A stretch of 21,542 bases of DNA. Source: an uncultured Oscillospiraceae bacterium. GTDB lineage: Bacteria > Bacillota > Clostridia > Oscillospirales > Acutalibacteraceae. The stretch lies in NCBI GenBank assembly GCA_900547105.1, contig URFL01000018.1:1-21542 (forward strand). Reading direction: 5' to 3'. This document shows, one piece after another, positions 14,899 through 21,542 of the stretch. Numbering within the stretch: position 1 is the first letter of the stretch; each line of letters opens with the position of its first letter. The position numbers were made by a program, and so were the translations under genes. Under the pieces are notes generated by a model that was given only the letters and a program-made list of their open reading frames with translations, was not told where the DNA came from and searched no databases.

Positions 14899-15807
14899 TT
14901 ATCCCACCGGCGTATCCGGCGGGTGATGGGCGGTTTGGCGGTAGGCGGTGGGGGTGAGCCCCATCAGCAGCCGGAATTGTTTGGAAAAATAGCTGGGACT
15001 GGAAAAGCCGTGCGCCAGGGCAATGTTGGTGACCGGTTCGTCGGTGGACGCCAGATCGGCAACGGCGGCAAAAAGGCGCTGGTTTTGCAGATAGCTCATC
15101 GGGCTGCAATGCAGGTATTGCCGGAAAATCCGCTGGCATTCGCGCGGGCAGATGTTGGCGGAATGCGCGATGTCGACAAGCTCGATCGCGGTGTCGCGGC
15201 GGGCATCGATGAATTGCAGCATCTGCTTGAGGTGCTGCTCCTGCACGGTGCTCCACGAGCGGACAGGAGCAGATGGGCTGGCTTGGAGGATCAGCACCAG
15301 CAGCTCGGACAAGGCGGCGCGCACGCGGAATTCAAAGGCGGGCGCTTCGCTCAAACAGGCGGCAAACGCCCTTTCGAACGGGGCAAAAAAGGCGGGCGCA
15401 TCCGCCGGGCAAAACCGCCAAAAGGTGGGGCCGGTTTCCATCAGCGGGCGCACATACAGCGCATCAAACACGCTGCCGGGCGCGCCGCCCACCAAACTCG
15501 GGTCGAACACAAACGAGCGGTAATGGCAGGGAGTGTTCGTCAGTGCGGTGAAGGAATGCAGTGCGCCGGAGTTGATAAAGCAGCCCTCGCCCGCGGCGAG
15601 GGTACAGACCGTGTCGCCCACCGCCACCTGCACCTGTCCCTCCATCAGCACGAACAGCTCGAAGTCGCGGTGCCAGTGGGAGGGGATGCACCCGGCGATG
15701 TATTGGTGCACGTCGCCGTCGTTCGCTACCAGCGGAAAAAGAGGGCGCTGGTCGGTCAGCTCTTTCCCGTGGGGGTCCACCCGGATAAAGGATGTGTTTT
15801 GGATCAT
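14899..15807 (-). CDS. AraC-family transcriptional regulator
   Basis: From the chosen ATG (SD AAAGGTGAG) the protein has 302 residues. The open frame extends upstream to 15972, but that part overlaps the promoter region and the start of the divergent MATE gene, so it is not used. The N-terminal cupin region holds HWHRDFELFVLMEGQVQVAV and LAAGEGCFINSGALHSF. The C-terminal hundred residues carry the two helix-turn-helix motifs (LVDIAHSANICPRECQRIF; VTNIALAHGFSSPSYFSKQF followed by FRLLMGLTPTAYRQ). It is divergent from the MATE-HAD operon, 119 bases apart, which makes that operon its most likely target. Ligand unknown. Confidence 0.93.
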   Translation of the reverse strand: MIQNTSFIRVDPHGKELTDQRPLFPLVANDGDVHQYIAGCIPSHWHRDFELFVLMEGQVQVAVGDTVCTLAAGEGCFINSGALHSFTALTNTPCHYRSFVFDPSLVGGAPGSVFDALYVRPLMETGPTFWRFCPADAPAFFAPFERAFAACLSEAPAFEFRVRAALSELLVLILQASPSAPVRSWSTVQEQHLKQMLQFIDARRDTAIELVDIAHSANICPRECQRIFRQYLHCSPMSYLQNQRLFAAVADLASTDEPVTNIALAHGFSSPSYFSKQFRLLMGLTPTAYRQTAHHPPDTPVG

Positions 15808-15839
15808 GGCTCTCACCTTTGCAATGTCGCTTTTGTTAT

Positions 15840-15868
15840 AGTATACGCCGTTTGTGTGCAAGCCGCAA
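15840..15868 (-). promoter_or_regulatory. Candidate promoter of the second AraC gene
   Basis: On the minus strand TTGCGG (15868-15863), 17-base spacer, TATACT (15845-15840). Confidence 0.5.
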
Positions 15869-15882
15869 GCCCTGTTTTTTTG

Positions 15883-15888
15883 TATAAT
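15883..15888 (+). promoter_or_regulatory. -10 element of the MATE-HAD operon
   Basis: A perfect TATAAT, directly preceded by TG, 38 bases before the ATG. No clear -35 lies upstream, so this promoter may need an activator, for which the divergent AraC protein is a candidate. Confidence 0.45.
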
Positions 15889-15926
15889 AGGAGCGCATTC
15901 TTGGAAAAAGACAGGAGGGATCGGTG

Positions 15927-17300
15927 ATGAGCGTCGGTCGCACGCTGGATATGACAAAAGGGCACCCGACACGGCTGCTGCTGCGGTTTGCCATGCCGAT
16001 CTTTCTGGGAAATTTGCTGCAGCAATGCTACAATCTGGTGGATACCGCGCTGGCGGGGCATATGCTGGGCGACGCGGCGCTGTCCGAGATCGGTGCGACC
16101 GCCGCGCTGTATAGCCTAATTACCAGCTTCGCGTTCGGATTCAACAGCGGTATGGCGCTGCTGGTCAGTCGTTTTTGGGGCAGCGGCGAGCGGGAGCGGA
16201 TGCGCCGCGCGGTTTGCTGGATGGTGGTGCTGGGCACCGGCGTGGCGGCGTTGCTGACCGGGGGGCTGCTGGGAGTGCGCCGTCCGCTGCTTTCGCTGCT
16301 GCAAACGCCGCCCGAGGTGCTGCCGGGGGCGCTGCAATATATCACGGTGATTTTGGCGGGTATTCCGCTGACTATGGCGTATAACTTGGAATCCGGCTTG
16401 CTGCGGGCGGTGGGCAACAGCATGACCCCGCTGCTGCTGCTGTTGTGCAGCACGGTGCTGAATGTGGGGCTGGATGTGCTGTTTATGGGTCCGCTGCACA
16501 TGGGGGTGCAGGGCGCGGCGGTGGCGACCGTGCTGGCGCAGGGCATCAGCGCGGTGGGCGGCCTTTGGTATATGTGGCGGCGGTGTCCGGAGCTGCATTT
16601 CGGGCGGCGCGACTGGCACCCGCCGCGCGGATTTGTATCGGATATGCTGCTGACCGGGCTGAGCATGGCGATGATGAGCACCATCTTCAGTATCGGCAGC
16701 GTGATTTTGCAAGGCAGCATCAACGCGCTGGGCAAAGCGTATATCGCCGCGCAGGTGGGCGGACGGCGGTTGGTGGAGCTGTTTATGATGCCGGGCGCGG
16801 CGCTTAGCACTAGCATGGCGACCTACGCCAGCCAGAATTACGGCGCGGGGCGGCGGTCGCGTATTGCGCAGGGGGTGAAAGCCGCCTGTGTGGTGTATAT
16901 GCTGTGGTGGGGGCTGTCGATGGTGTTCGCCTTTACCATTGCGCCGCAGGCGGTGCGGTGGGTCACCGGCAGCCGCGATGCCACCATCATCCGGTATGCG
17001 CTGTTGTATATTCAGGTGAGTATTCCGGTGTTTCCGCCGATGGGCTTTTTGATTATCATGCGCAACGCGCTGCAGGGGATGCGCCACCGGGTGGCACCGC
17101 TGCTGTGCAGCGGGTTGGAGCTGCTCGGGAAGATCGTGTTCGCACTGTGGCTGGTGCCGGTGTGGGGATACCCGGCGGTGTGTGCGTGCGAGCCGGTCAC
17201 CTGGGTGATCTGCTGCCTATTTATGGTGGGCGCCACGCTGTTGTGGCGACAGGAATTTCGGGATAACGCCGTGATAGCGAAAAAGGAGACAGAGCAATGA
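15927..17300 (+). CDS. MATE-family multidrug/cation efflux transporter
   Basis: A 457-residue polytopic membrane protein with about twelve hydrophobic segments, the usual length for this family. The N-terminus (MTKGHPTRLLLRFAMPIFLG, then NLLQQCYNLVDTALAGHML) is the hallmark of the DinF/NorM-like Clostridial MATE proteins, and the second half repeats the pattern (GQ-free linker, MLLTGLSMAMMSTIFSIGS, then ALGKAYIAAQVGGRRLVEL). Such proteins export organic cations or drugs using a Na+ or H+ gradient. ATG 15927 is preferred over GTG 15924 because SD AGGAGG (15913-15918) then sits 8 bases away. Its stop overlaps the next start by 4 bases (ATGA), so the two genes are translationally coupled. Substrate cannot be read from sequence. 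Confidence 0.93.
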   Translation: MSVGRTLDMTKGHPTRLLLRFAMPIFLGNLLQQCYNLVDTALAGHMLGDAALSEIGATAALYSLITSFAFGFNSGMALLVSRFWGSGERERMRRAVCWMVVLGTGVAALLTGGLLGVRRPLLSLLQTPPEVLPGALQYITVILAGIPLTMAYNLESGLLRAVGNSMTPLLLLLCSTVLNVGLDVLFMGPLHMGVQGAAVATVLAQGISAVGGLWYMWRRCPELHFGRRDWHPPRGFVSDMLLTGLSMAMMSTIFSIGSVILQGSINALGKAYIAAQVGGRRLVELFMMPGAALSTSMATYASQNYGAGRRSRIAQGVKAACVVYMLWWGLSMVFAFTIAPQAVRWVTGSRDATIIRYALLYIQVSIPVFPPMGFLIIMRNALQGMRHRVAPLLCSGLELLGKIVFALWLVPVWGYPAVCACEPVTWVICCLFMVGATLLWRQEFRDNAVIAKKETEQ

Positions 17301-18118
17301 GCGGGTATCAGCTGATCGCGTTTGATATGGACGGCACGCTGCTGAACAGCCAAAAACAGGTGAGCGCCGGATCGCTGGCGGCGATCGACCGCGCGCTGGC
17401 GGCGGGCAAGCAGGTGATTTTGTGCACCGGACGCGGTTTGGCGGAGCTGGCGGATTTTGCGGAGCTGCTGCAGCGGCTGTCCTTTTGCATTTGCGCGAGC
17501 GGGGCGGTGGCGTACCGGCTGCCGCAGCGGGAAGCGTTGTTCCACCGCCCGCTGCTGCCGCAGCAGGTGTGTACCCTGCTGGATCTGGCGGCGCAGGAGG
17601 GCGCGATGATGCATTTGCTGACCGACCGCTCGATTGTGCAAAACGATCACTGTGCGCATATGGATCAGTATGGGATGGGGGTGTATCAGCCCATGTACCA
17701 GCGGGTGACCGATCAATGGGAGGATGTGCGCCGGCAATACGAGGCGGCACCGTTCCCGGTGAGCAAATGCAATTTGTACCACACCGACGACGCGTCGCGC
17801 ACCCGCACCGAGCGGCGCATTCGCGACAAGGGCTTGGCGGTGGAGGTGGTGCGCGCGGAGCGCACCTCGCTGGAAATATCCGCCGCGGGGGTGGACAAGG
17901 GTACCGGATTGCGCGAGCTGTGCCGCCAGATCGGGGTGCCGATCCACCAGACCATCGCGGTGGGGGATGCCAACAACGACATCGGGATGTTCCGCGTGGC
18001 GGGGCTGGCGGTGGCGATGGGCAACGCCGAGCCGGATATTCAGGCGCTGGCAGGTGCGGTGGTGGCGGATTGTGACCACGATGGCTGCGCCGAGGCGATT
18101 GATCGGTATTTGCTGTAA
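17297..18118 (+). CDS. Cof-type HAD-superfamily phosphatase
   Basis: A 273-residue cytoplasmic hydrolase of the HAD IIB (Cof) class, which dephosphorylates sugar phosphates, FMN, PLP or similar small molecules. Motif I is FDMDGTLL with Asp10 (nucleophile) and Asp12; motif II is the CTGR stretch; motif III is Lys201 in GVDKGTGL; motif IV is GDANNDIGMF (from 223) with the Mg2+-binding aspartates. The C2-type cap lies between motifs II and III. It overlaps the MATE gene by 4 bases and has its own SD AAGGAG. The pairing with a transporter is common but does not reveal the substrate. Confidence 0.93.
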   Translation: MSGYQLIAFDMDGTLLNSQKQVSAGSLAAIDRALAAGKQVILCTGRGLAELADFAELLQRLSFCICASGAVAYRLPQREALFHRPLLPQQVCTLLDLAAQEGAMMHLLTDRSIVQNDHCAHMDQYGMGVYQPMYQRVTDQWEDVRRQYEAAPFPVSKCNLYHTDDASRTRTERRIRDKGLAVEVVRAERTSLEISAAGVDKGTGLRELCRQIGVPIHQTIAVGDANNDIGMFRVAGLAVAMGNAEPDIQALAGAVVADCDHDGCAEAIDRYLL

Positions 18119-18124
18119 ATAAGG

Positions 18125-18167
18125 GCTTGCCGCGAGCGGAAATCGACTGCTTTCGGCAAGCTTTTTT
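18125..18167 (+). terminator. Terminator of the MATE-HAD operon
   Basis: GCTTGCCG pairs with CGGCAAGC across a 21-base loop, followed by a run of T. Confidence 0.8.
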
Positions 18168-18188
18168 CGTTTTTGGGTAAAAAGCTTG

Positions 18189-18195
18189 TGTCGAA
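18189..18195 (+). promoter_or_regulatory. Possible Spo0A box upstream of the EAL gene
   Basis: TGTCGAA matches the core 0A box exactly and lies 24 bases before the -35 element. A 7-base match is expected by chance two or three times in this window (both strands), so support is weak. Confidence 0.2.
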
Positions 18196-18218
18196 AACAA
18201 GAGAATTGTAAAGTTGAC

Positions 18219-18247
18219 TTGCACTTTTGTACGCCACACGCTATACT
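18219..18247 (+). promoter_or_regulatory. Promoter of the EAL phosphodiesterase gene
   Basis: TTGCAC (18219-18224), 17-base spacer, TATACT (18242-18247). A better-looking TTGACT at 18214 is 22 bases from the -10 and therefore less likely. Confidence 0.6.
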
Positions 18248-18311
18248 TAGGGCAGATACCATCGGCGTAAGATGGCACATACTCGTGACTATTGAAAGGA
18301 GGCGGAAAGAG

Positions 18312-21300
18312 ATGCCTTCAAGCGAAAAACCGAAAAGATCCGGAAAGTGGATGGTGGTGAAAAGCATCGTCTTTCCGCTGGTGCTGCTGCTGATCGTGGC
18401 AGCGGTTGTCGTGGGCGTGCATTATAACCGGATGGGGGATGCTGCTGAGCGGCGGGTCTATCGGCTGTTGATGGATTCCACCCGCGCCCAATCGGTCGCG
18501 ATGGAGGAACGGGTGAATTCCTGTTTTGAGCAGTTGGAGTTGATCGCGGCGGGAATTGATTGGGAGCAGGATGTGTACACCGATGCGGACACACTGGCGA
18601 AGATGAAAACCGCAGTGGAGAAAAGCCAGTTTGATAATCTGGGCATTGCCAAACGCGGCGGAAAGCTGCTGTATCAAAACGGTACGACCGCGGATTGTTC
18701 GGATCGGCCGTATATTGCCAACGCTTTGAACGGCGAACAGAATGTGCAGTTTTTGCGCCATGGTCGGATGAGCGGCGATGCGGTATTTGTGTTTGCATCG
18801 CCGGTGTATGTGAACGGTCGCGTGGACGGGGTGGTGGTTGCAACCCGGAATATGCGGGAAATCAGCGCGAAGCTGGAATCCGGCAAAGAAATAGATAGCC
18901 AAAATAATATTCTTTGCTATGCGGATGGCGAAATCATTTCCGGAACGCTGGACGGCAAGGCGCTGACCACCGGCGATCAGCTTAGCCGGTATTTTGCCGG
19001 TTTCTCCTCGGTCGTCCAAGGGGCACAGGAGGATGTGGCGACCTTCCGGCACGACGGCAAGGAGTATTACGGCATCTGCACACCATCCGGCTTGGATGAC
19101 ATTTATATTTTCAGTGTCGCGGATAAGTCGTATGCCTCGTATTTGGCGGGCAGCTACATCAAATGGAGCTTGACGGTGATCGTCGGCCTGTTTTTCCTGA
19201 TGCTGGCGGCCGCGATCATTACCATTGGCCAGCTGCGGCGGCGGATCACGGTGGTGCAGCAACGCGAAGCCGAGCACCGGCGGCAGCTGGAGGATTACTA
19301 CCGGTTCCAAAACAAGCGCCCGGGCGAACACGCCCGTGTGGTGGCGTCGTATCATGTAAATTTGACACAGGATCGTTGCGAGGAAGATCGTGTGGAGGGA
19401 CGCCGGGCGTTTTTGGGAAACGACCCGGTGGATACGCAGGCTATTGAAACATGGGTCCACGATCATATTTATCCCGGCGATTGGGAGCGGTATCAGGAGC
19501 GGCTGTCGCGCGACAGTCTTGCGGCGGCATTTGACAAAGGCACCAAGAGCGCGCAGGAGGATTTTCTGTTCTATCGCGAGGGTGTGGGCTATCTGTGGAT
19601 GCGGGTAGCGGTGGATCTGGCGCAAAACCCGATGACCGAAGATCTGGAGGCAGTGGTTTGCGTGCTCAATGTCAACCGCGAGAAGCGGCTGATGCAGGCG
19701 GGACAAAAGCTGATCAACGAAAAATTCGCTGCGATGGGGCTGCTGGATGTGCGGTCGGGGCGTGTGTATGGGGTCAAGGCGCTGTCTGCCGGAAAACCCA
19801 ACCAAATCATTGAAACGCTGGTGTATGACGAGGTGGCGCATCGCGCTTTGAAGAAGCTGCTGACACCGCATGATTATGCCGAGATCATCGACCACATCAC
19901 GTTGAAAGCTGTGCAGGAACAGTTGGAAATCGACGGCGAGTATAAAGTGGTTTTGCACTTTATGCGGGACGGTCACGCCACGCCCACCCATTATCAGGCG
20001 CGGTATTCCTATTTGGATGACCGGCACGAAAGCATTATGGTTTCGTGCGAGGATATCACCGATCTGTTGGACAGCAAAATCGATACCGACACCGGATTGT
20101 ACAACTATGTCGGCTTCCACGAGCAGGTGCGCGAGTGGGTGCGGCGGCATCCGGGGCAAAAATATCGGATGATGCGCTACAATATTGATGGTTTCCGCAA
20201 CATCAATGGAACCTACGGATATGAGGCGGGCAACAAGCTGCTGCACGACATCGGGCAATATCTGCACCGGGGCGACAGTGCCGACAGCTTTGCCGGACAT
20301 TTGAATTCGGATCACTTTGTGCGGTTCTGCTCGGCGGATTCTCCGTCGCCGGACGAGTGTTATGCACAGTTTTTGGAATATTTCCGCCATTATGAGCTGC
20401 CATATCCGTTGTCGCTGCATATTGGCGTGTATGATCTTTGCGAGCCGGAGTGCGACTCGTTTACCATGAGCTACAAGGCGCATCTGGCGCTGCAATCCAT
20501 CAAGGGGGATATGTCCACCCATATTGCTTATTACAAAAAAGGGTTGCTGCAAGCCACCAAAGAGGAGCAGCGGCTGCTTGCCGAGGTAGAAAACGCCGTG
20601 CAGGATCACCAGCTGGAGGTGTGGTTCCAGCCGCAGTACCGGTATCCCGATCGCCGCATTATCGGTGCGGAGGCGCTGGTGCGGTGGCGGCATCCCGAGC
20701 GCGGGCTGATTATGCCCAGTGATTTTGTGCCGCTGTTGGAGCGCAGCAAGCAGATCACAATTGTGGATGCCTATGTATGGGAGCAAACCTGTCGGTTTGT
20801 TGCGGAAATGCGCGACAAGGGCATCGCGGTGCCGGTTTCGGTGAATATTTCCCGCGAGGATGTGAACCGGTCGGATGTGTACGCCGCGCTGACGGGGTTG
20901 GTGCAGCGGTACGATATTCCACCGCGACTGCTGCGGTTGGAAATCACCGAAAGCGCGTATATGAAGGATCCCCGCGAGTTGACTGCGATGGTGGAGGCTT
21001 TTAGAAACAGTGGCTTTGTGGTGGAAATGGACGATTTCGGCAGCGGGTATTCGTCGCTGAATATGCTGAAGGATCTGGATATTGATGTGCTGAAGCTGGA
21101 TCGCAAGCTGATTGCCGAGATCGGCGGCGACCACGACAAGAGCAACACGATTTTGCAATCGGTGGTGAGCATGGCGCATTCGCTGCATCTGGCGCTGATC
21201 GCCGAGGGAATCGAAACGCGCGAGCAGGCGGACTATTTGCAGTCGATCGGATGTGTGGATATGCAGGGCTTCTATTTCAGCAAGCCGTTGCCGATGGCTG

Positions 21301-21326
21301 ATTTCCGGCAGCTGCTGCAACAGTGA
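18312..21326 (+). CDS. Membrane c-di-GMP phosphodiesterase: extracellular sensor, PAS-like, degenerate GGDEF, EAL
   Basis: From ATG 18312 (SD AAAGGAGG) the protein has 1004 residues; an open extension upstream crosses the promoter and is rejected. TM1 (about 14-37) and TM2 (about 285-307) bracket a roughly 245-residue outside domain of dCache type (DRPYIANALNGEQ, FASPVYVNGRVDGVVVATRN). A PAS-like region (about 340-585) follows. The GGDEF domain (about 590-740) has HLNSD in place of the catalytic GGDEF, so it should not make c-di-GMP. The EAL domain (about 757-1000) keeps the catalytic set: EALVRW, VNIS, EITES, DDFGSGYSS, KLDR, AEGIET and QGFYFSKP. The protein should hydrolyse c-di-GMP in response to an outside signal, lowering adhesion or raising motility. 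It is monocistronic between two terminators. Confidence 0.93.
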   Translation: MPSSEKPKRSGKWMVVKSIVFPLVLLLIVAAVVVGVHYNRMGDAAERRVYRLLMDSTRAQSVAMEERVNSCFEQLELIAAGIDWEQDVYTDADTLAKMKTAVEKSQFDNLGIAKRGGKLLYQNGTTADCSDRPYIANALNGEQNVQFLRHGRMSGDAVFVFASPVYVNGRVDGVVVATRNMREISAKLESGKEIDSQNNILCYADGEIISGTLDGKALTTGDQLSRYFAGFSSVVQGAQEDVATFRHDGKEYYGICTPSGLDDIYIFSVADKSYASYLAGSYIKWSLTVIVGLFFLMLAAAIITIGQLRRRITVVQQREAEHRRQLEDYYRFQNKRPGEHARVVASYHVNLTQDRCEEDRVEGRRAFLGNDPVDTQAIETWVHDHIYPGDWERYQERLSRDSLAAAFDKGTKSAQEDFLFYREGVGYLWMRVAVDLAQNPMTEDLEAVVCVLNVNREKRLMQAGQKLINEKFAAMGLLDVRSGRVYGVKALSAGKPNQIIETLVYDEVAHRALKKLLTPHDYAEIIDHITLKAVQEQLEIDGEYKVVLHFMRDGHATPTHYQARYSYLDDRHESIMVSCEDITDLLDSKIDTDTGLYNYVGFHEQVREWVRRHPGQKYRMMRYNIDGFRNINGTYGYEAGNKLLHDIGQYLHRGDSADSFAGHLNSDHFVRFCSADSPSPDECYAQFLEYFRHYELPYPLSLHIGVYDLCEPECDSFTMSYKAHLALQSIKGDMSTHIAYYKKGLLQATKEEQRLLAEVENAVQDHQLEVWFQPQYRYPDRRIIGAEALVRWRHPERGLIMPSDFVPLLERSKQITIVDAYVWEQTCRFVAEMRDKGIAVPVSVNISREDVNRSDVYAALTGLVQRYDIPPRLLRLEITESAYMKDPRELTAMVEAFRNSGFVVEMDDFGSGYSSLNMLKDLDIDVLKLDRKLIAEIGGDHDKSNTILQSVVSMAHSLHLALIAEGIETREQADYLQSIGCVDMQGFYFSKPLPMADFRQLLQQ

Positions 21327-21330
21327 CACA

Positions 21331-21345
21331 ACGAGCAAGGCTCGT
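21331..21345. repeat. Small hairpin after the EAL gene
   Basis: ACGAG/CTCGT around CAAGG, just before the terminator. Confidence 0.4.
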
Positions 21346-21346
21346 G

Positions 21347-21380
21347 AAAAAGGGCACGGAGTTCTCTCCGTGCCCTTTTT
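21347..21380. terminator. Terminator of the EAL gene
   Basis: A perfect 15-bp stem (AAAAAGGGCACGGAG with CTCCGTGCCCTTTTT) with loop TTCT. The A and T runs allow function from either strand. Confidence 0.9.
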
Positions 21381-21473
21381 GGTGCGGTTTGCCGCCGGTG
21401 GTGGGATAGCCATTATCCAAAACTGCGTGATGCCTAAAGAATACGGCGAATAATCAACGAAAAAAGCCCGCGT

Positions 21474-21535
21474 ATCTCGAAAGAGATGTGAAGTGATAAA
21501 ATAATGGTAGACACGAAAGTGCCTACCATTATTTT
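21474..21535. repeat. Two GAAA-tetraloop hairpins at the window edge
   Basis: ATCTC-GAAA-GAGAT (21474-21487) is followed by a longer stem AATAATGGTAG/CTACCATTATT (21500-21533) capped by CAC-GAAA-GTG with one mismatch, then TT. The second could be a terminator for a gene outside the window, an insertion sequence end, or part of a structured RNA. No gene is visible in 21381-21542. Confidence 0.45.
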
Positions 21536-21542
21536 TATGCTA

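Noticed and set aside
15808..15972. Upstream extension of the second AraC protein
   Set aside because: It covers both divergent promoters and overlaps the MATE gene; the ATG at 15807 has an SD.
18186..18311. Upstream extension of the EAL protein
   Set aside because: It spans the promoter; the start at 18312 has a strong SD and places TM1 correctly.
18318..21413. 1031-codon open frame antisense to the EAL gene
   Set aside because: It is the shadow of the EAL phosphodiesterase and runs into that gene's terminator.

Overview
The window looks like a chromosomal segment of an anaerobic, low-to-moderate GC Bacillota, most likely a gut Oscillospiraceae/Ruminococcaceae-type fibre degrader. This rests on strong SD sequences (AGGAGG), sigma-70 promoters of the form TTGACA-N17-TATAAT, rho-independent terminators after nearly every transcription unit, several dockerin-bearing secreted proteins, a Na+-pumping decarboxylase membrane module and an EAL regulator. 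The taxonomic call is inference only.

Layout. (1) 1-6272: three secreted proteins read left to right. Two are small cohesin-like + dockerin proteins (adaptor-scaffoldin architecture); the third is a large multimodular SGNH/sialate-O-acetylesterase-type carbohydrate esterase with a dockerin. Each has its own promoter. (2) 6273-7404: about 1.1 kb without a credible gene, packed with interspersed palindromic repeats. (3) 7405-9941 (minus): an AraC regulator, then a perfect promoter, a candidate metal-ion riboswitch with a mutually exclusive terminator, and a two-gene Na+-decarboxylase membrane module (beta + gamma). (4) 10131-14816: a 1561-residue secreted GH3 glycosidase, divergent from the first AraC gene. 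(5) 14899-18118: a second AraC gene (minus), divergent from a MATE transporter and a Cof-type HAD phosphatase that overlap by 4 bp. (6) 18312-21326: a membrane dCache-like/degenerate-GGDEF/EAL c-di-GMP phosphodiesterase. (7) The edge holds two tetraloop hairpins.

How it fits together (inference): the dockerin enzymes would dock onto cohesins, including possibly the small cohesin proteins here, to build an extracellular plant-glycan-degrading complex. The AraC gene divergent from the GH3 gene is a plausible local sugar-responsive regulator. The Na+ pump belongs to fermentation energetics, and its leader suggests cation-dependent transcription control.

Most noteworthy: in both large enzymes the dockerin is not terminal but appears spliced into a loop of another beta-sandwich domain (the FnIII-like domain of GH3; the last strand pair of a CBM-like domain in the esterase). 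The second highlight is the riboswitch-like leader of the Na+ pump operon, whose P1 and terminator stems share the same strand.
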